From the NCBI RefSeq assembly GCF_900109525.1, contig NZ_FOAN01000011.1, positions 124,001 to 188,000 of the forward strand: a stretch of DNA of 64,000 nucleotides, in the 5' to 3' direction. Of this stretch, positions 52,381 through 61,896 are shown piece by piece. The stretch's first letter is position 1, and the number at the start of each line of letters is the position of its first letter. The notes below the pieces were generated by a model, which searched no databases, was not told the DNA's origin, and saw only the letters and a list, made by a program, of their open reading frames with translations. Made by a program: the position numbers and the translations under genes. This DNA is from Allobosea lupini (GTDB lineage Bacteria > Pseudomonadota > Alphaproteobacteria > Rhizobiales > Beijerinckiaceae).

Positions 52381-55358
52381 GGCGAGACGAACCCTAGACG
52401 AGCCTGATGCCGTGCGAGTTTCAGCCTACGACGCGTCCTAGGCAGCTCCTCGACGCCCTCTACCACCTTCTCCAAAGCGTCCAGCGCCGGTCCGACCTGA
52501 TCGAATGCACCCGCCAGCTTGACGAGAATTCGACTGGCGATCAGTCGGTCGATCAGGTCGTTACGGTCCAGGAGATTTTTGCCCTGCAGGTCCAAGCTGC
52601 TGTGCAGGCTCAGCGACGCCTTTATGTCGGAGAGGACCCGGCGGGAAGGCAGTAGGTCATGGCGGAGCTCGTGGGTGTGAACCGCCATATGAAGCGCGTC
52701 CAAGACCGAATCTATGGTCTTGTCGGCACTTGCTGCGTTGAGCGTAACCGCCGGAAGGCCCGGAAGGATCGGCATTGATTCAAAGGTCGACAGCTCCGGC
52801 GGATCGTCCGAGGTGTGTGAAACCTGCGAAAGCTCCATCAGGAAGCAGCGATCGATGACTTTCGGCGACGGAGGACGCGACGAATCGTCGATGTTGAGTG
52901 TCCCGAAGACGCGGCACGGCGCGATCCTCCGATCATGGGATATGGCGCCCGAACCGCTTTCCAACGCGTGGAAAAGCCGCGACAGATAATACTCGGGACG
53001 GGTGAGATTGAACTCGTCGAACATCACGAGGTGAGCGGACTCGCCTTCCCTGAAGAGAACGTCGAGCAAGCCACTCTTGCCAAAAAGGGCCTCGTCGTCC
53101 CCCCAGTGAGCTTGGACGGCCACCTCGTGGAAGCTCTTGCCGCGCTCCTTGCCTAGTATGCGCGCTATAAGTCGAACAAGCGTTGACTTCCCGCACCCTG
53201 GAGGGCCAGCGAGAAGAACGACGGGGCGCACCGCAAGCGCCAGGAGCGCAACCACGATATCGTTGAATTGTAGCTTTGGTTCCTTCGCCGCAACGTCATC
53301 CCTCAACGAGACCAGCGCGTGAGAAAACTCGGCGTCTGCAACGCGCGCTCCCCAATCAACCTGACTGATAGCCTGGGCTCTAGGCAGCGTCGTCGAAGCG
53401 GGCCGCTGCACGAGCGAAGAGACGAGCACCTCGGGCCCACTGGGTCCGGCGGGTTCGGTTTCCCGTGCGCCGATTTCGTCAATCGGCATTGCCTCGACGA
53501 CCTCCCCGTCTGAAATGACGACGATATCGCCGTCGCCACCTCTTCCGGCAGAACGAACATCGCGACCCTCGGTACCTTCAGGCTCAAGGTGCTGCTCGAT
53601 CTCGACTTCGTCCGAAAGCGAGCCGACTGGGCAGCCTTCCCGGACCACGCGCTCCAGTTCGTCAGCGGATATCCAGCCACGATCGGCAGTCACGACGACG
53701 ATCTTGGACATCCCGAGATCGAGAACGATGTCTTCGGCTGCGTCCACTGCCAGACCGTCCGCCGGAATGTCTTCGTCGAAGGGATCGAGTGCAGCCTCTT
53801 GCCGTTTTCGAAGCGAGTTGACATCGATCCAGAGATGGCCCGTCGCTTCGAGCTGGTCCGAGTGAATCGTCGCCCGCTGCCTGCCGGGGTCCCAATCAAG
53901 CTCCATTTTGACTGGCGATTGCTTGACTCGCATGTTCAGGAACGTTCGGCCCTGACGCGCGAGAACGCCGGCCTCAAGTCCCGGCACAACCCGCATCTTT
54001 GGTGCCATCCCCTTAGCCAGGAGTGGAATTCCTTCGATCTGCCGCTTTCCGCCATCGTCCACGAACGGATCGTTCGGATCGAGCAAGGTCACATGATACT
54101 CCCGGCCGGGAGGCTGCTTGACACCCAACAAAAGAGAGTAAGGAAGCGTACCGTCGAGGGGGGTGGTGAAGACCTCTTGGCCCGATCCGTTTGGCTTGCG
54201 AAGTCTCGGTGGAACGTAGTTGTGAAGAATATGCGCGAGCCCACCAGCTGCGGCGGCGATCGCGAATGCGCTTCCAACCCGCAGCACGGCAGGCCGATGG
54301 CCGCTGGGAAACAGCGACGCCAACATCGCCTCCTCAAAGCCCGGCAAAAGGCTGGTTCCGCCCGCCAACAGAATTGTGTCGATTAAACGATGCGCATCGC
54401 TTACCGAGCTTACGCCGAGCTCGCTGAGGCGCTCATTACTCTTTTGCCGAGCGTCTTTCGAAGACCTCTGATTCTCGTAGAGGCGCTCGCACAGCTTCGC
54501 GAACAGAGGGCGCAGTTCGCCCCAGAGCTCCTTGGAGACCGAGGCCAGGGTCGCTCGATCGATCGAGAGCGACGTCACTGTCGCAGTCGAGGACGTTTCG
54601 ACGTATACAGCGTCCTCACCTAGGCTCGCTTTCACCTTCGCTGTCTCGATGGCGCGCAAAGCCGCGTCCGATCCGCCCAGACCCAGTATCTCAGCCAGGC
54701 GCAAATCGACCCATCGGCCGGCATGACCGGCGCTATCTCCTCGTAGCGCGCGCAGCCGAAGATCTCGCTGGGCTCCCGTCGCATCCAGGTCAACTATCGT
54801 GCGGTCGCGCCTACTTAGGATTATCGTCATGTTGGCGGTCGAAGCACCCACGTCTACGACGAGGATGACGTTGTTCTTGCCAGCCTCCAGCTCTAGGTTT
54901 TGCTTGAGGAGCCGGAAGTACTCGCCAACCATTTCCGGTTCGGGAACGACGGTCACCCCAGGGATGGCAGCTTCCAGGGCTTCCTTGTACCTCCCCCGAG
55001 CATCCTCATCCGATAACGACGGCATAAGCGCGTACTTACGCCGATTTTGATAATGGAGAGGGATCTTCTCGACGATCTTCCGTAGATACTCGCGAAATAC
55101 CTCTTCGCGTTCAAGGTCACGAAACCTAGTGCTGAGGTTGTTTTTGTCATGAAGGATTTGCCGCTTGGATACGCCATGAAGCATCCAGTCCTTTATGTCA
55201 TCGATCTGATAGACCCACGTCTCTCCTTCTGGAGGTTCCAGCTGGAGCGTCCACTGGTGCCGATCGTCAATTGCGGGATCAGCGACAATGTAGCAACGTG
55301 ACGAATGGAAAGGTTGGTCATTTTCCCGCAATAGAAATCGAAACGCGGTTTTCGCCAT
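52371..55358 (-). CDS. Hsp70/actin-like ATPase region fused to an McrB-type AAA+ ATPase
   Basis: This 995-residue protein has an N-terminal actin/Hsp70-like region with the phosphate-2 motif ILVVDVGASTANMTII (D169-T174) and the adenosine motif TILLAGGTSLLPGFEEAM (about 328-345). An ordinary phosphate-1 DLGTT loop is not visible. A beta-rich linker and an acidic, low-complexity stretch (about 570-650) follow. The AAA+ motor begins near 700, with Walker A LLAGPPGCGKSTLVRL (K724), Walker B VMFDEFNLTRPEYY (D781, E782), McrB-like sensor 1 FGTLNIDDSSR (N822) and the KVIDRCF Arg finger region. The ATG at 55358 was chosen; 46 upstream codons are unlikely. I know no named system with this fusion. Confidence 0.75.
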   Translation of the reverse strand: MAKTAFRFLLRENDQPFHSSRCYIVADPAIDDRHQWTLQLEPPEGETWVYQIDDIKDWMLHGVSKRQILHDKNNLSTRFRDLEREEVFREYLRKIVEKIPLHYQNRRKYALMPSLSDEDARGRYKEALEAAIPGVTVVPEPEMVGEYFRLLKQNLELEAGKNNVILVVDVGASTANMTIILSRRDRTIVDLDATGAQRDLRLRALRGDSAGHAGRWVDLRLAEILGLGGSDAALRAIETAKVKASLGEDAVYVETSSTATVTSLSIDRATLASVSKELWGELRPLFAKLCERLYENQRSSKDARQKSNERLSELGVSSVSDAHRLIDTILLAGGTSLLPGFEEAMLASLFPSGHRPAVLRVGSAFAIAAAAGGLAHILHNYVPPRLRKPNGSGQEVFTTPLDGTLPYSLLLGVKQPPGREYHVTLLDPNDPFVDDGGKRQIEGIPLLAKGMAPKMRVVPGLEAGVLARQGRTFLNMRVKQSPVKMELDWDPGRQRATIHSDQLEATGHLWIDVNSLRKRQEAALDPFDEDIPADGLAVDAAEDIVLDLGMSKIVVVTADRGWISADELERVVREGCPVGSLSDEVEIEQHLEPEGTEGRDVRSAGRGGDGDIVVISDGEVVEAMPIDEIGARETEPAGPSGPEVLVSSLVQRPASTTLPRAQAISQVDWGARVADAEFSHALVSLRDDVAAKEPKLQFNDIVVALLALAVRPVVLLAGPPGCGKSTLVRLIARILGKERGKSFHEVAVQAHWGDDEALFGKSGLLDVLFREGESAHLVMFDEFNLTRPEYYLSRLFHALESGSGAISHDRRIAPCRVFGTLNIDDSSRPPSPKVIDRCFLMELSQVSHTSDDPPELSTFESMPILPGLPAVTLNAASADKTIDSVLDALHMAVHTHELRHDLLPSRRVLSDIKASLSLHSSLDLQGKNLLDRNDLIDRLIASRILVKLAGAFDQVGPALDALEKVVEGVEELPRTRRRLKLARHQARLGFVSPWQ

Positions 55359-56104
55359 AGTCTCTTTTACTTTCACATTTGACAGCATTACCACGCAGCT
55401 GGCCCATCCCAAGCCAGAGTCAACGAATGGTTGCTTCCCGTAGCTCGCGGCGACACAGTTGTTATGTTTTGTTCCCGCGGCAAGTTTAATCGACACGAAA
55501 GACGACGACGAGATATCGTTTTTCGATCAAGTGCAAGGGGTGCGCCCATTCGTCATTTGTCTCGCGAGAGGCGCAGCGACACCGACTTGGGCGCCATCGC
55601 CAGCGGTGCTGAGGTGTTGACGCTCGCCGCGGTGACTGGTCACCACCTCGTGTTGATGAAGCGCGCGACCAGCGTGCGCGCCGTGATGATAGCGCGATTA
55701 AGGCCGCGGGGCTGACGGCCGGGGCCTCCTATATGTCGACCGCGGTCCGCGCGGTGCGTGCAGAGTATGGTATCGCGACATTACCGGAGACAGCGATGGA
55801 GATCGAAGCGCTGCCGATATTGCGCTCGGCGCTGATCGACGATCCTCGTCTGGCTCGCAGCCTCTCAGTCATCAAAGGTCGCGGCAGAACCCTTCGATAC
55901 TGCCCCTCGACTAGGTTGACTAGAACCGAGAAATGCTGAGCTTGCCATTAAGTAGCGATTTCTTTGTATTCAATTCCGCTGGATATTGGCGCAAGTGCTT
56001 CGCCTTTGGCGTGAGCGCTCAGACAGAGGACTTTATGGGGATGACGTTTGCCCCGGCGATAAGAGCGAACGGCGCCGATTTTTTCGGCAAAGGGGAGTGG
56101 TAAC
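55359..56104. promoter_or_regulatory. Divergent promoter region between the two defence-like modules
   Basis: These 746 bp separate the leftward Hsp70-McrB operon from the rightward NERD-kinase operon. The right end is AT-rich (about 55940-55985) and leads to a GGGGAG ribosome-binding site seven bases before the TTG at 56105. Inside lies a short LysR-like relic. No array, tRNA or strong palindrome was found. Promoters for both modules should be here. Confidence 0.45.
55691..55939 (+). pseudogene. LysR-type effector-domain remnant
   Basis: The frame SAIKAAGLTAGASYMSTAVR, AVRAEYGIATLPETAMEIEA and IDDPRLARSLSVIKGRGRTL resembles the last 70 residues of LysR effector domains (the GIALLPE and RRGR patterns). 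There is no upstream continuation in frame: a TGA at 55610 ends it, and no HTH is present. It appears to be debris from an earlier gene between the two modules. Confidence 0.4.
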
Positions 56105-59100
56105 TTGCGCGCAACTCATGTGCCGTGCGGACCGTTCGCCAACGCGAGCGAGCTCAAGGCGTTTAAGGCGGTCGATCAGGAGATCAGAAGCAGGATCGGC
56201 GACGGAGTTGCTTACGTCCTCACGAATCTGACGCATCCGAATCTGCGCGGTCAAGCCGATGAAATTGACATCGTAGTGATTGGACCCGGAGGCGCTATCG
56301 TGGTCGAGGTCAAGCACTGGGATGCCTCGGCGCTGCGGAAATCCGACCTCTCCGACCCAGCCGCCGAGCTTATTGTCGCTAAGTCCAAGCGGATCGCAGG
56401 AAGCCTGCGCTCCGCCGATCACAGGATAGGCTTCGTCGCCCCCGCGTTTTTGCTCACTCGCGAACTCGGTTCAATCAAGAAGAACGGTCATCTGCCTCGT
56501 CACCCGATGGGAGTGGTCGCCTACGGGCTCAAAGACGTGTTGGACCTCGTCTCCGGCGCGGTCTCTCCCGGACCGATGGATTCGACACGCCTCGCGAACA
56601 CACTGGCGGGACGATACAATATTTCTGATGCTGGAAAGCTTAAACGCCTCGCGCGATTTGACGAACTTCGCCTGCTCACCGACGACCAGGACCGTTTCCA
56701 GCGCATTTTCGCGGCGCGGGATCCCCGCACAGGCGATCGCGTTCTACTTCATACTTATGATTTATCGGCCGCTCCCTCAGGAGAGGCTGCGACCCTAACC
56801 GATCGTCGCGCGCGACGAGAATTCGACGTCGTTCAGCGCTTCCAGAAGTCGCCGCATCTTCCGAGCATCGTCGACACTTGGCAGGCGGTCCCGAACTACG
56901 CGGGCGAAATGTATTTCTTCAGCGTTGGCGACAGTGCGGCGACGCCTATATCCGATCTCCGCAACGATAAGAAATGGACATCGGCTCAGCGACGCGACTT
57001 TGCCATTCGCGCCTTAGCGGCGCTGGAGGACTTCCTGGAGGCTGATGGAGGTCCGCTGCTTCACCGCGCTCTCGATGGAGACAGTCTTCGGGTCCGTGCA
57101 GATAATACGCCGTTGTTCGCCGGATGGCGCTGGGCACGGTTAATTCCGGCGCAGACGTTGAGCGCCAACCAGCTCGACAATCAGGCGGGAGGTTTTGCCG
57201 CTCCGGAAGTCATTGCTGGGGGCCTTGCGGCGGCTACCCCGCGGTCTGACATCTACAGTCTCTGCGCGGTACTAGCCGAAATCTTCGACGGGGGGGACGA
57301 CGAGGATGCGCGCACTGTGGTGCAGCTCGGATGCGATCCTGACCCTACGCACCGGCCATCTTTGGCCGAGCTCCGCGACCTTCTAGACGACCGCCCCAGT
57401 GCCCCGTCATCCATTGCGGAAGTGCTTGAGCCAGTGGCTACCGTATCTCCGTCTCGGTGGGATGAGGGGCACCTCTTCCAGTGGAAGAAAGGCTCTTATC
57501 GCGTGGTTTCGGTCCTGGGACAGGGATCCGTTGCCCGGACTTTCAAGCTGGAGCAGATTGATGCTGCGGGGGAGCCGATCGGTACCTTCGTCGGGAAGGC
57601 GGTACTCAATCCCGAATTCGGTCCGACCTCGCTTGCGGCCTATCAGCGGATGCGCACGTTCTCGCTGCATCCGGGACTGTCGAACATCCTTGAATGCGCG
57701 AGTGAATGGAGCGCAGACGAACTCATGGCGCTGCTGCGCTGGAGCCAAGGCTCGCCTTTGGACGCGTGGAGAGGTGATCTCGACTTCATCGCCGAAGAGA
57801 CAGGGCGGGATTCAACCGAGCAGCTTCTTCTTGAATGGCTCGAGAAGCTATGCGAGGCGCTAGTCGCCCTGCATGGTCAAGGGTGGGTCCACGGGGACGT
57901 CAGCCTATCGAACATCCTTGTCGATGACTCCCATGTCATGCTTATCGACTATGATCTCTCAGGTCAGATCGGACACAAGCCGCTCAGCTCCGGTACCCTC
58001 ATCTACGCATCGCCGGAACGTCGCGATGGTGCAGTGGTCCAGGCCCGGGACGACGTCTACAGCTTGGCCGCTTCGCTCTTCCACGCCATCACGGATCGCC
58101 CTCCGGCGTTTGTCGAGAATGGGTCAGGGCTCGACTGGACAGACCAAGAAAGGGCGGCATTTCCTACCCTAATCCCGATCCTCGATCGGGCGACCGGTCC
58201 GATCAACATGAGCTTTGCACACGCTGGCGATGCGCTTTCCGCGTTGCGCTCCGCCGGCTCGGCGCTCCCCTTAGCGGAAGCGGCCAGCCCGAGTTCAAGG
58301 GTGGTTCAGCCGGTGCTGAGGCCCAATGTCGTGCCTAGAGTAAAAGACATCCTGAGTAGCTATCCGGGTTCCCGCTTCGGCAACGCCGAAACCCGAGGGC
58401 TCGATACGGACTTCTCATTTGATACGTATGTTCCCACCGACCTAGACACGTTGCTTCCTGCCGAGATCAGGGCAAGCGACGTCTCTCTTGTAATCCTCTG
58501 CGGGAACGCCGGGGACGGAAAGACCGCATTCCTGCAGCGTCTTGTCCAGACGCTCGGCGGGGAGGCACCGCAATCCAGCGAGCGCGTATGGTCCGGGCGG
58601 CTCGCCGACCGCAAGGCGTTGATCAATCTCGACGGAGCTGCAAGCTGGAGGGGACGGTCGGCGGACGACCTACTAGATGAACTCTTTGGACCGTTCCTGG
58701 ATCAACCGCCCAAAGACGGGAGCATACATCTCGTTGCGGTGAACGACGGACGACTCATGGAGTGGATTGAGCATCAGGAGATGCGCCACGGGGAGCGTCC
58801 GTTGACCCGCGCGTTGACGGCTGCGTTCACCCAACAGACCCAGGAGTTGACCTCGCATATACGACTCGTCGAGTTAAACGACCGATCTCTTGTAGGTGGC
58901 CTCGATCTCCAGCGCGGCTCCATCTCGACGCACTTCGTGGACGAACTAATCCGCCTTTTGATTGGTGGTGAGCAGGCGGCGCAGATCTGGACACCCTGCC
59001 GCACCTGCAGCGCTCAGACCCGCTGTTCGATGAAGCGATCGGCAGACATGATGGGCGCAAGCACGGATCCGGCGATTCTGGCAGAAGGCTCCCGACTTCG

Positions 59101-60076
59101 CGAACGGCTGACCGAAGCGCTCCAGACGGTTCATCAGCGCAACGAGATCCACATTACCGCCCGGGAGCTAAAGGCGGCGATCAGCTACGTGTTGTTCGGT
59201 CTCGACGACTGTGAGGATCTCCATCGCAACGCCGAACTAAATCCGCATGATCCAGCGGATCATGCGTTCAATCCGGAATCCCGGGGACGACAGGGAGAGC
59301 TTCTGCGTGAGCTTGCGCGGCTAGACCCAGCCCTCGAAGGTCATGCCCGTGTAGATCGGTATCTCGTTGGGAAGGGCGCGCCTGATCCCGCACATGGCGC
59401 CCGCAGATTTCGAGATGCCGTCGGTCGCGCTTTGCCACTGCGAGATGCTAGACGGCGCGCCTATCTAAGCTGGTCGAGCGACCAAGTTAGGGCTGTCGGG
59501 GGCGACGACCATGCGCTGACGCTGCGCGATGGTCGCCGGGCGAGCGAGTTCAGGACCTTCCCGTTACTGCCTGAAGATGAGCAGCTTAGGATCAAGCAGC
59601 GACTCTGCAGGGGACTGTCTCGTCTTGAGGCGCTACCCGATCTTGCCTATCGCGACCCGGATCGTGTCCCGATCCGCGTCCTGCCACGGACCCCGACGGA
59701 AACGGCGTTTTGGATTGAGAAGTCGGCCTCCCGCTTCAGACTTGACGCAGAGCGATTTCAGTCGGTCGCGGGGCTCGAAACTCTCCATCGCTTTCTGGTG
59801 CTGCGTTACGAGCCAGATCACGGTGGGAGCGAGGAACTCATCGTGCCGCTCGAACTCTACAGCCTTCTGATGGATCTAGCTGACGGGGTGCAGATCCTTG
59901 ACGCCTTCTCCGACGACGTTTTCGCCAATCTCGGCGTGTTCACAAACCGGCTCGCGCAAGAGGATGAGCGGAAGCTTAACGCGTGGAACCCGGTTGAAGG
60001 GAACGTTGTGCGCCAACTTAGTGTCGTCGATGTTCGAAACCGACAGACGATCACTCTTTCGATAGAGGAAGCCTAA
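56105..60076 (+). CDS. NERD nuclease-like, pseudokinase, Ser/Thr kinase and P-loop ATPase multidomain protein (PglW/MAD6-like)
   Basis: This 1323-residue protein starts with TTG after a strong GGGGAG site. Residues 10-110 form a NERD domain with D55, E68 and K70 (DEIDIVVIG, VVEVKHW), a PD-(D/E)XK-type site. Residues about 195-430 are a kinase fold with HRALDGDS at H320-R321-A322, lacking the catalytic Asp: a pseudokinase. Residues 455-720 are a second kinase with K498 (VGKAVL), HGDVSLSN (H596, D598, N603) and metal-binding D615 (LIDYDLSG), apparently active. Near 800 a P-loop GNAGDGKT (800-807) opens an ATPase-like region with CRTCSAQTRC (C965, C968, C973). Domain order recalls BREX PglW and MAD6. 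Confidence 0.75.
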   Translation: MRATHVPCGPFANASELKAFKAVDQEIRSRIGDGVAYVLTNLTHPNLRGQADEIDIVVIGPGGAIVVEVKHWDASALRKSDLSDPAAELIVAKSKRIAGSLRSADHRIGFVAPAFLLTRELGSIKKNGHLPRHPMGVVAYGLKDVLDLVSGAVSPGPMDSTRLANTLAGRYNISDAGKLKRLARFDELRLLTDDQDRFQRIFAARDPRTGDRVLLHTYDLSAAPSGEAATLTDRRARREFDVVQRFQKSPHLPSIVDTWQAVPNYAGEMYFFSVGDSAATPISDLRNDKKWTSAQRRDFAIRALAALEDFLEADGGPLLHRALDGDSLRVRADNTPLFAGWRWARLIPAQTLSANQLDNQAGGFAAPEVIAGGLAAATPRSDIYSLCAVLAEIFDGGDDEDARTVVQLGCDPDPTHRPSLAELRDLLDDRPSAPSSIAEVLEPVATVSPSRWDEGHLFQWKKGSYRVVSVLGQGSVARTFKLEQIDAAGEPIGTFVGKAVLNPEFGPTSLAAYQRMRTFSLHPGLSNILECASEWSADELMALLRWSQGSPLDAWRGDLDFIAEETGRDSTEQLLLEWLEKLCEALVALHGQGWVHGDVSLSNILVDDSHVMLIDYDLSGQIGHKPLSSGTLIYASPERRDGAVVQARDDVYSLAASLFHAITDRPPAFVENGSGLDWTDQERAAFPTLIPILDRATGPINMSFAHAGDALSALRSAGSALPLAEAASPSSRVVQPVLRPNVVPRVKDILSSYPGSRFGNAETRGLDTDFSFDTYVPTDLDTLLPAEIRASDVSLVILCGNAGDGKTAFLQRLVQTLGGEAPQSSERVWSGRLADRKALINLDGAASWRGRSADDLLDELFGPFLDQPPKDGSIHLVAVNDGRLMEWIEHQEMRHGERPLTRALTAAFTQQTQELTSHIRLVELNDRSLVGGLDLQRGSISTHFVDELIRLLIGGEQAAQIWTPCRTCSAQTRCSMKRSADMMGASTDPAILAEGSRLRERLTEALQTVHQRNEIHITARELKAAISYVLFGLDDCEDLHRNAELNPHDPADHAFNPESRGRQGELLRELARLDPALEGHARVDRYLVGKGAPDPAHGARRFRDAVGRALPLRDARRRAYLSWSSDQVRAVGGDDHALTLRDGRRASEFRTFPLLPEDEQLRIKQRLCRGLSRLEALPDLAYRDPDRVPIRVLPRTPTETAFWIEKSASRFRLDAERFQSVAGLETLHRFLVLRYEPDHGGSEELIVPLELYSLLMDLADGVQILDAFSDDVFANLGVFTNRLAQEDERKLNAWNPVEGNVVRQLSVVDVRNRQTITLSIEEA

Positions 60077-61896
60077 TGGCTAACGAGACACGCCAAGTGG
60101 TCGAGTCTGTGCTGGGCAGCCAGATGACGTCGCTGATATGGACTAGCACCTACCCCCCGGCGTTTCCGTTTACCCCTCAGGACTTCTCGATCGGTGCCGT
60201 CTTGCCCATGATGCTCTACCTGTTCCGGTGGGGTAATCGGCGCGGAAAGGGGCAGTTTGCGGCTGTGTACGGGGGTGATGGCGCACCCACCATATCCTCG
60301 ACCGTGGACCGTCTGATCGCAGATGGGGCGATCGAAGGCTTCGACTCCGCATCGGGCAGGGCGATACTCGGCGACTTCCTCCTTACCTCAATCCTTGAGA
60401 ACAGGCGGCGCTCGGAGTCACACGACGAGCAGATCCAGCGATGCTTCGCGAACCACTACTATGCGTCTTGGATCGACCTTCCCGTAAGCGCCGCGAACCT
60501 TCGCGGCGTTCCAGAGATGGTGACGGCGCTGCTCAGCGACCAGGCCGAAGGCGAGACGATAGAGCCGTTCGCCGAACGCGGACGCTATCGCGTCGGCGCG
60601 CGCATTCAAGACAACGACTTGCTTCGGGCGCTCGCGCCTGCCACGTCGACGACAGGGATGAAGAGTGACTTGCGTTCCGATGAGCTCGACGAGACCGTTC
60701 CGCTTCCATTGGATCAGTTGCTGACAGTGCGCTTGGCTCAGGGCTGCGGCGAGGCGCCTGCGAAGGCAGTAGGACGAAACAACCCCGGGCCCATTCCCAA
60801 TCAACGTCCGATAGCGGTGCGCGCGGGAGAGAATTTCCGCGACGACCTGCTAGTTTTCCTCGACTGCTACGCCGGCGGCGGATCGATGCCGCGATCAGCC
60901 CTTTTGCAGATGCTCGAATCCGCTATCGCGATCGGCCTGACGAGCATCCTGACCGGATCGATCGATATCATGAACCGCTGGGCCACATCCGGAGTGCTCC
61001 CTGAGGTTGACGAGGCCCCACAGTTTCCATTGTTCTTCGATTGCTCGAGCGGATCGGACCCGGTCCTTCGCGCGACCTCCGAGGAGTCTGGCTTCCTACT
61101 AAGGCAGGCGCTCAACCGACTGCCTGCGATTTTGATGCACGCCCGGTTGCTCGACCACTACGTGCGCAGCGAATCCGACATCGATCGGCGAAAGCTCCCG
61201 GCGACATCGCCGGACGCCACCGCCTGGCTCAACCTCACGGGAAGCCTGCTAAATGGGAGTCACGAGGAGGCTCGGGACGCCCGTCGCCATTTCGCAAAGA
61301 CTGCTCGCAGGTTGCGCGATGCCGCCGACGAGGTGGGGGACCTTGAGCTTCGTATGCTGCTCGGTGAGGAAGGAGCCGACGGCGATCCAGGCCGCGGGCT
61401 CGCGGAGGCGTTGAGCGCGGCTTTTACCGGTTCATCGAGCAGCGGCACCGAGCGGCTGAACAACTTTCTGTCGTCGGCCTTGATGATTGACGAGGTGAAC
61501 GGGCTCGGAAAGCGCCGGAAGGTGATGCTCCATCAGACGCGTCGGCAAGGTCAGGGCCGCAAGGGCGATGCGCTGTCTTTCGTAATGACCAACCCCGTGA
61601 TCGAGTATCTCGTCCATCGACACATACGGAAGACAGGAAAGGGTCGGAAGGAGCGCCCGCTGTCCTACCCGGAGTTCCTGACTATCCTGCGCGAACGCTA
61701 TGGCTTCTATGTGGATCGCGCACCCCCCAACTTCGCGGTTCCGAGCGAGGTGCTTCAGCGAAATCGAAGAATGCTCGAGCGCCGCTTGAGAGACCTGGGC
61801 CTCCTTGTTGGCGTGAACGATGCCGAACGGATGAAGAAAATCAAATGGCGATATTCTGCCCAGCAGGACGCGCAGGCAAAGGACCGAGCGGCGTGA
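60076..61896 (+). CDS. Uncharacterised defence-operon protein (MAD7-like)
   Basis: This 606-residue protein overlaps the kinase stop by one base (TAATG), so it is translationally coupled to it. I recognise no catalytic motif. The sequence is mostly helical, with a possible winged-helix segment near residues 60-90 (FAAVYGGDGAPTISSTVDRL) and a basic C-terminal part (VMLHQTRRQGQGRKGDAL, VHRHIRKTGKGRKERPLSYP) that could contact nucleic acid. Its size and place between a NERD kinase and a large protein fit MAD7 of the methylation-associated defence system as I recall it; this is not proven. Four bases link it to the next gene. Confidence 0.6.
   Translation: MANETRQVVESVLGSQMTSLIWTSTYPPAFPFTPQDFSIGAVLPMMLYLFRWGNRRGKGQFAAVYGGDGAPTISSTVDRLIADGAIEGFDSASGRAILGDFLLTSILENRRRSESHDEQIQRCFANHYYASWIDLPVSAANLRGVPEMVTALLSDQAEGETIEPFAERGRYRVGARIQDNDLLRALAPATSTTGMKSDLRSDELDETVPLPLDQLLTVRLAQGCGEAPAKAVGRNNPGPIPNQRPIAVRAGENFRDDLLVFLDCYAGGGSMPRSALLQMLESAIAIGLTSILTGSIDIMNRWATSGVLPEVDEAPQFPLFFDCSSGSDPVLRATSEESGFLLRQALNRLPAILMHARLLDHYVRSESDIDRRKLPATSPDATAWLNLTGSLLNGSHEEARDARRHFAKTARRLRDAADEVGDLELRMLLGEEGADGDPGRGLAEALSAAFTGSSSSGTERLNNFLSSALMIDEVNGLGKRRKVMLHQTRRQGQGRKGDALSFVMTNPVIEYLVHRHIRKTGKGRKERPLSYPEFLTILRERYGFYVDRAPPNFAVPSEVLQRNRRMLERRLRDLGLLVGVNDAERMKKIKWRYSAQQDAQAKDRAA

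Noticed and set aside
50767..55358. A standard McrBC restriction system
   Set aside because: The motor is McrB-like, but the N-terminal region is Hsp70/actin-like and the partner lacks the canonical Lys, so the plain label would mislead.
55431..55715. Small plus-strand gene in the divergent gap
   Set aside because: No ribosome-binding site, no family match, and it overlaps the start region of the leftward gene and the LysR relic.
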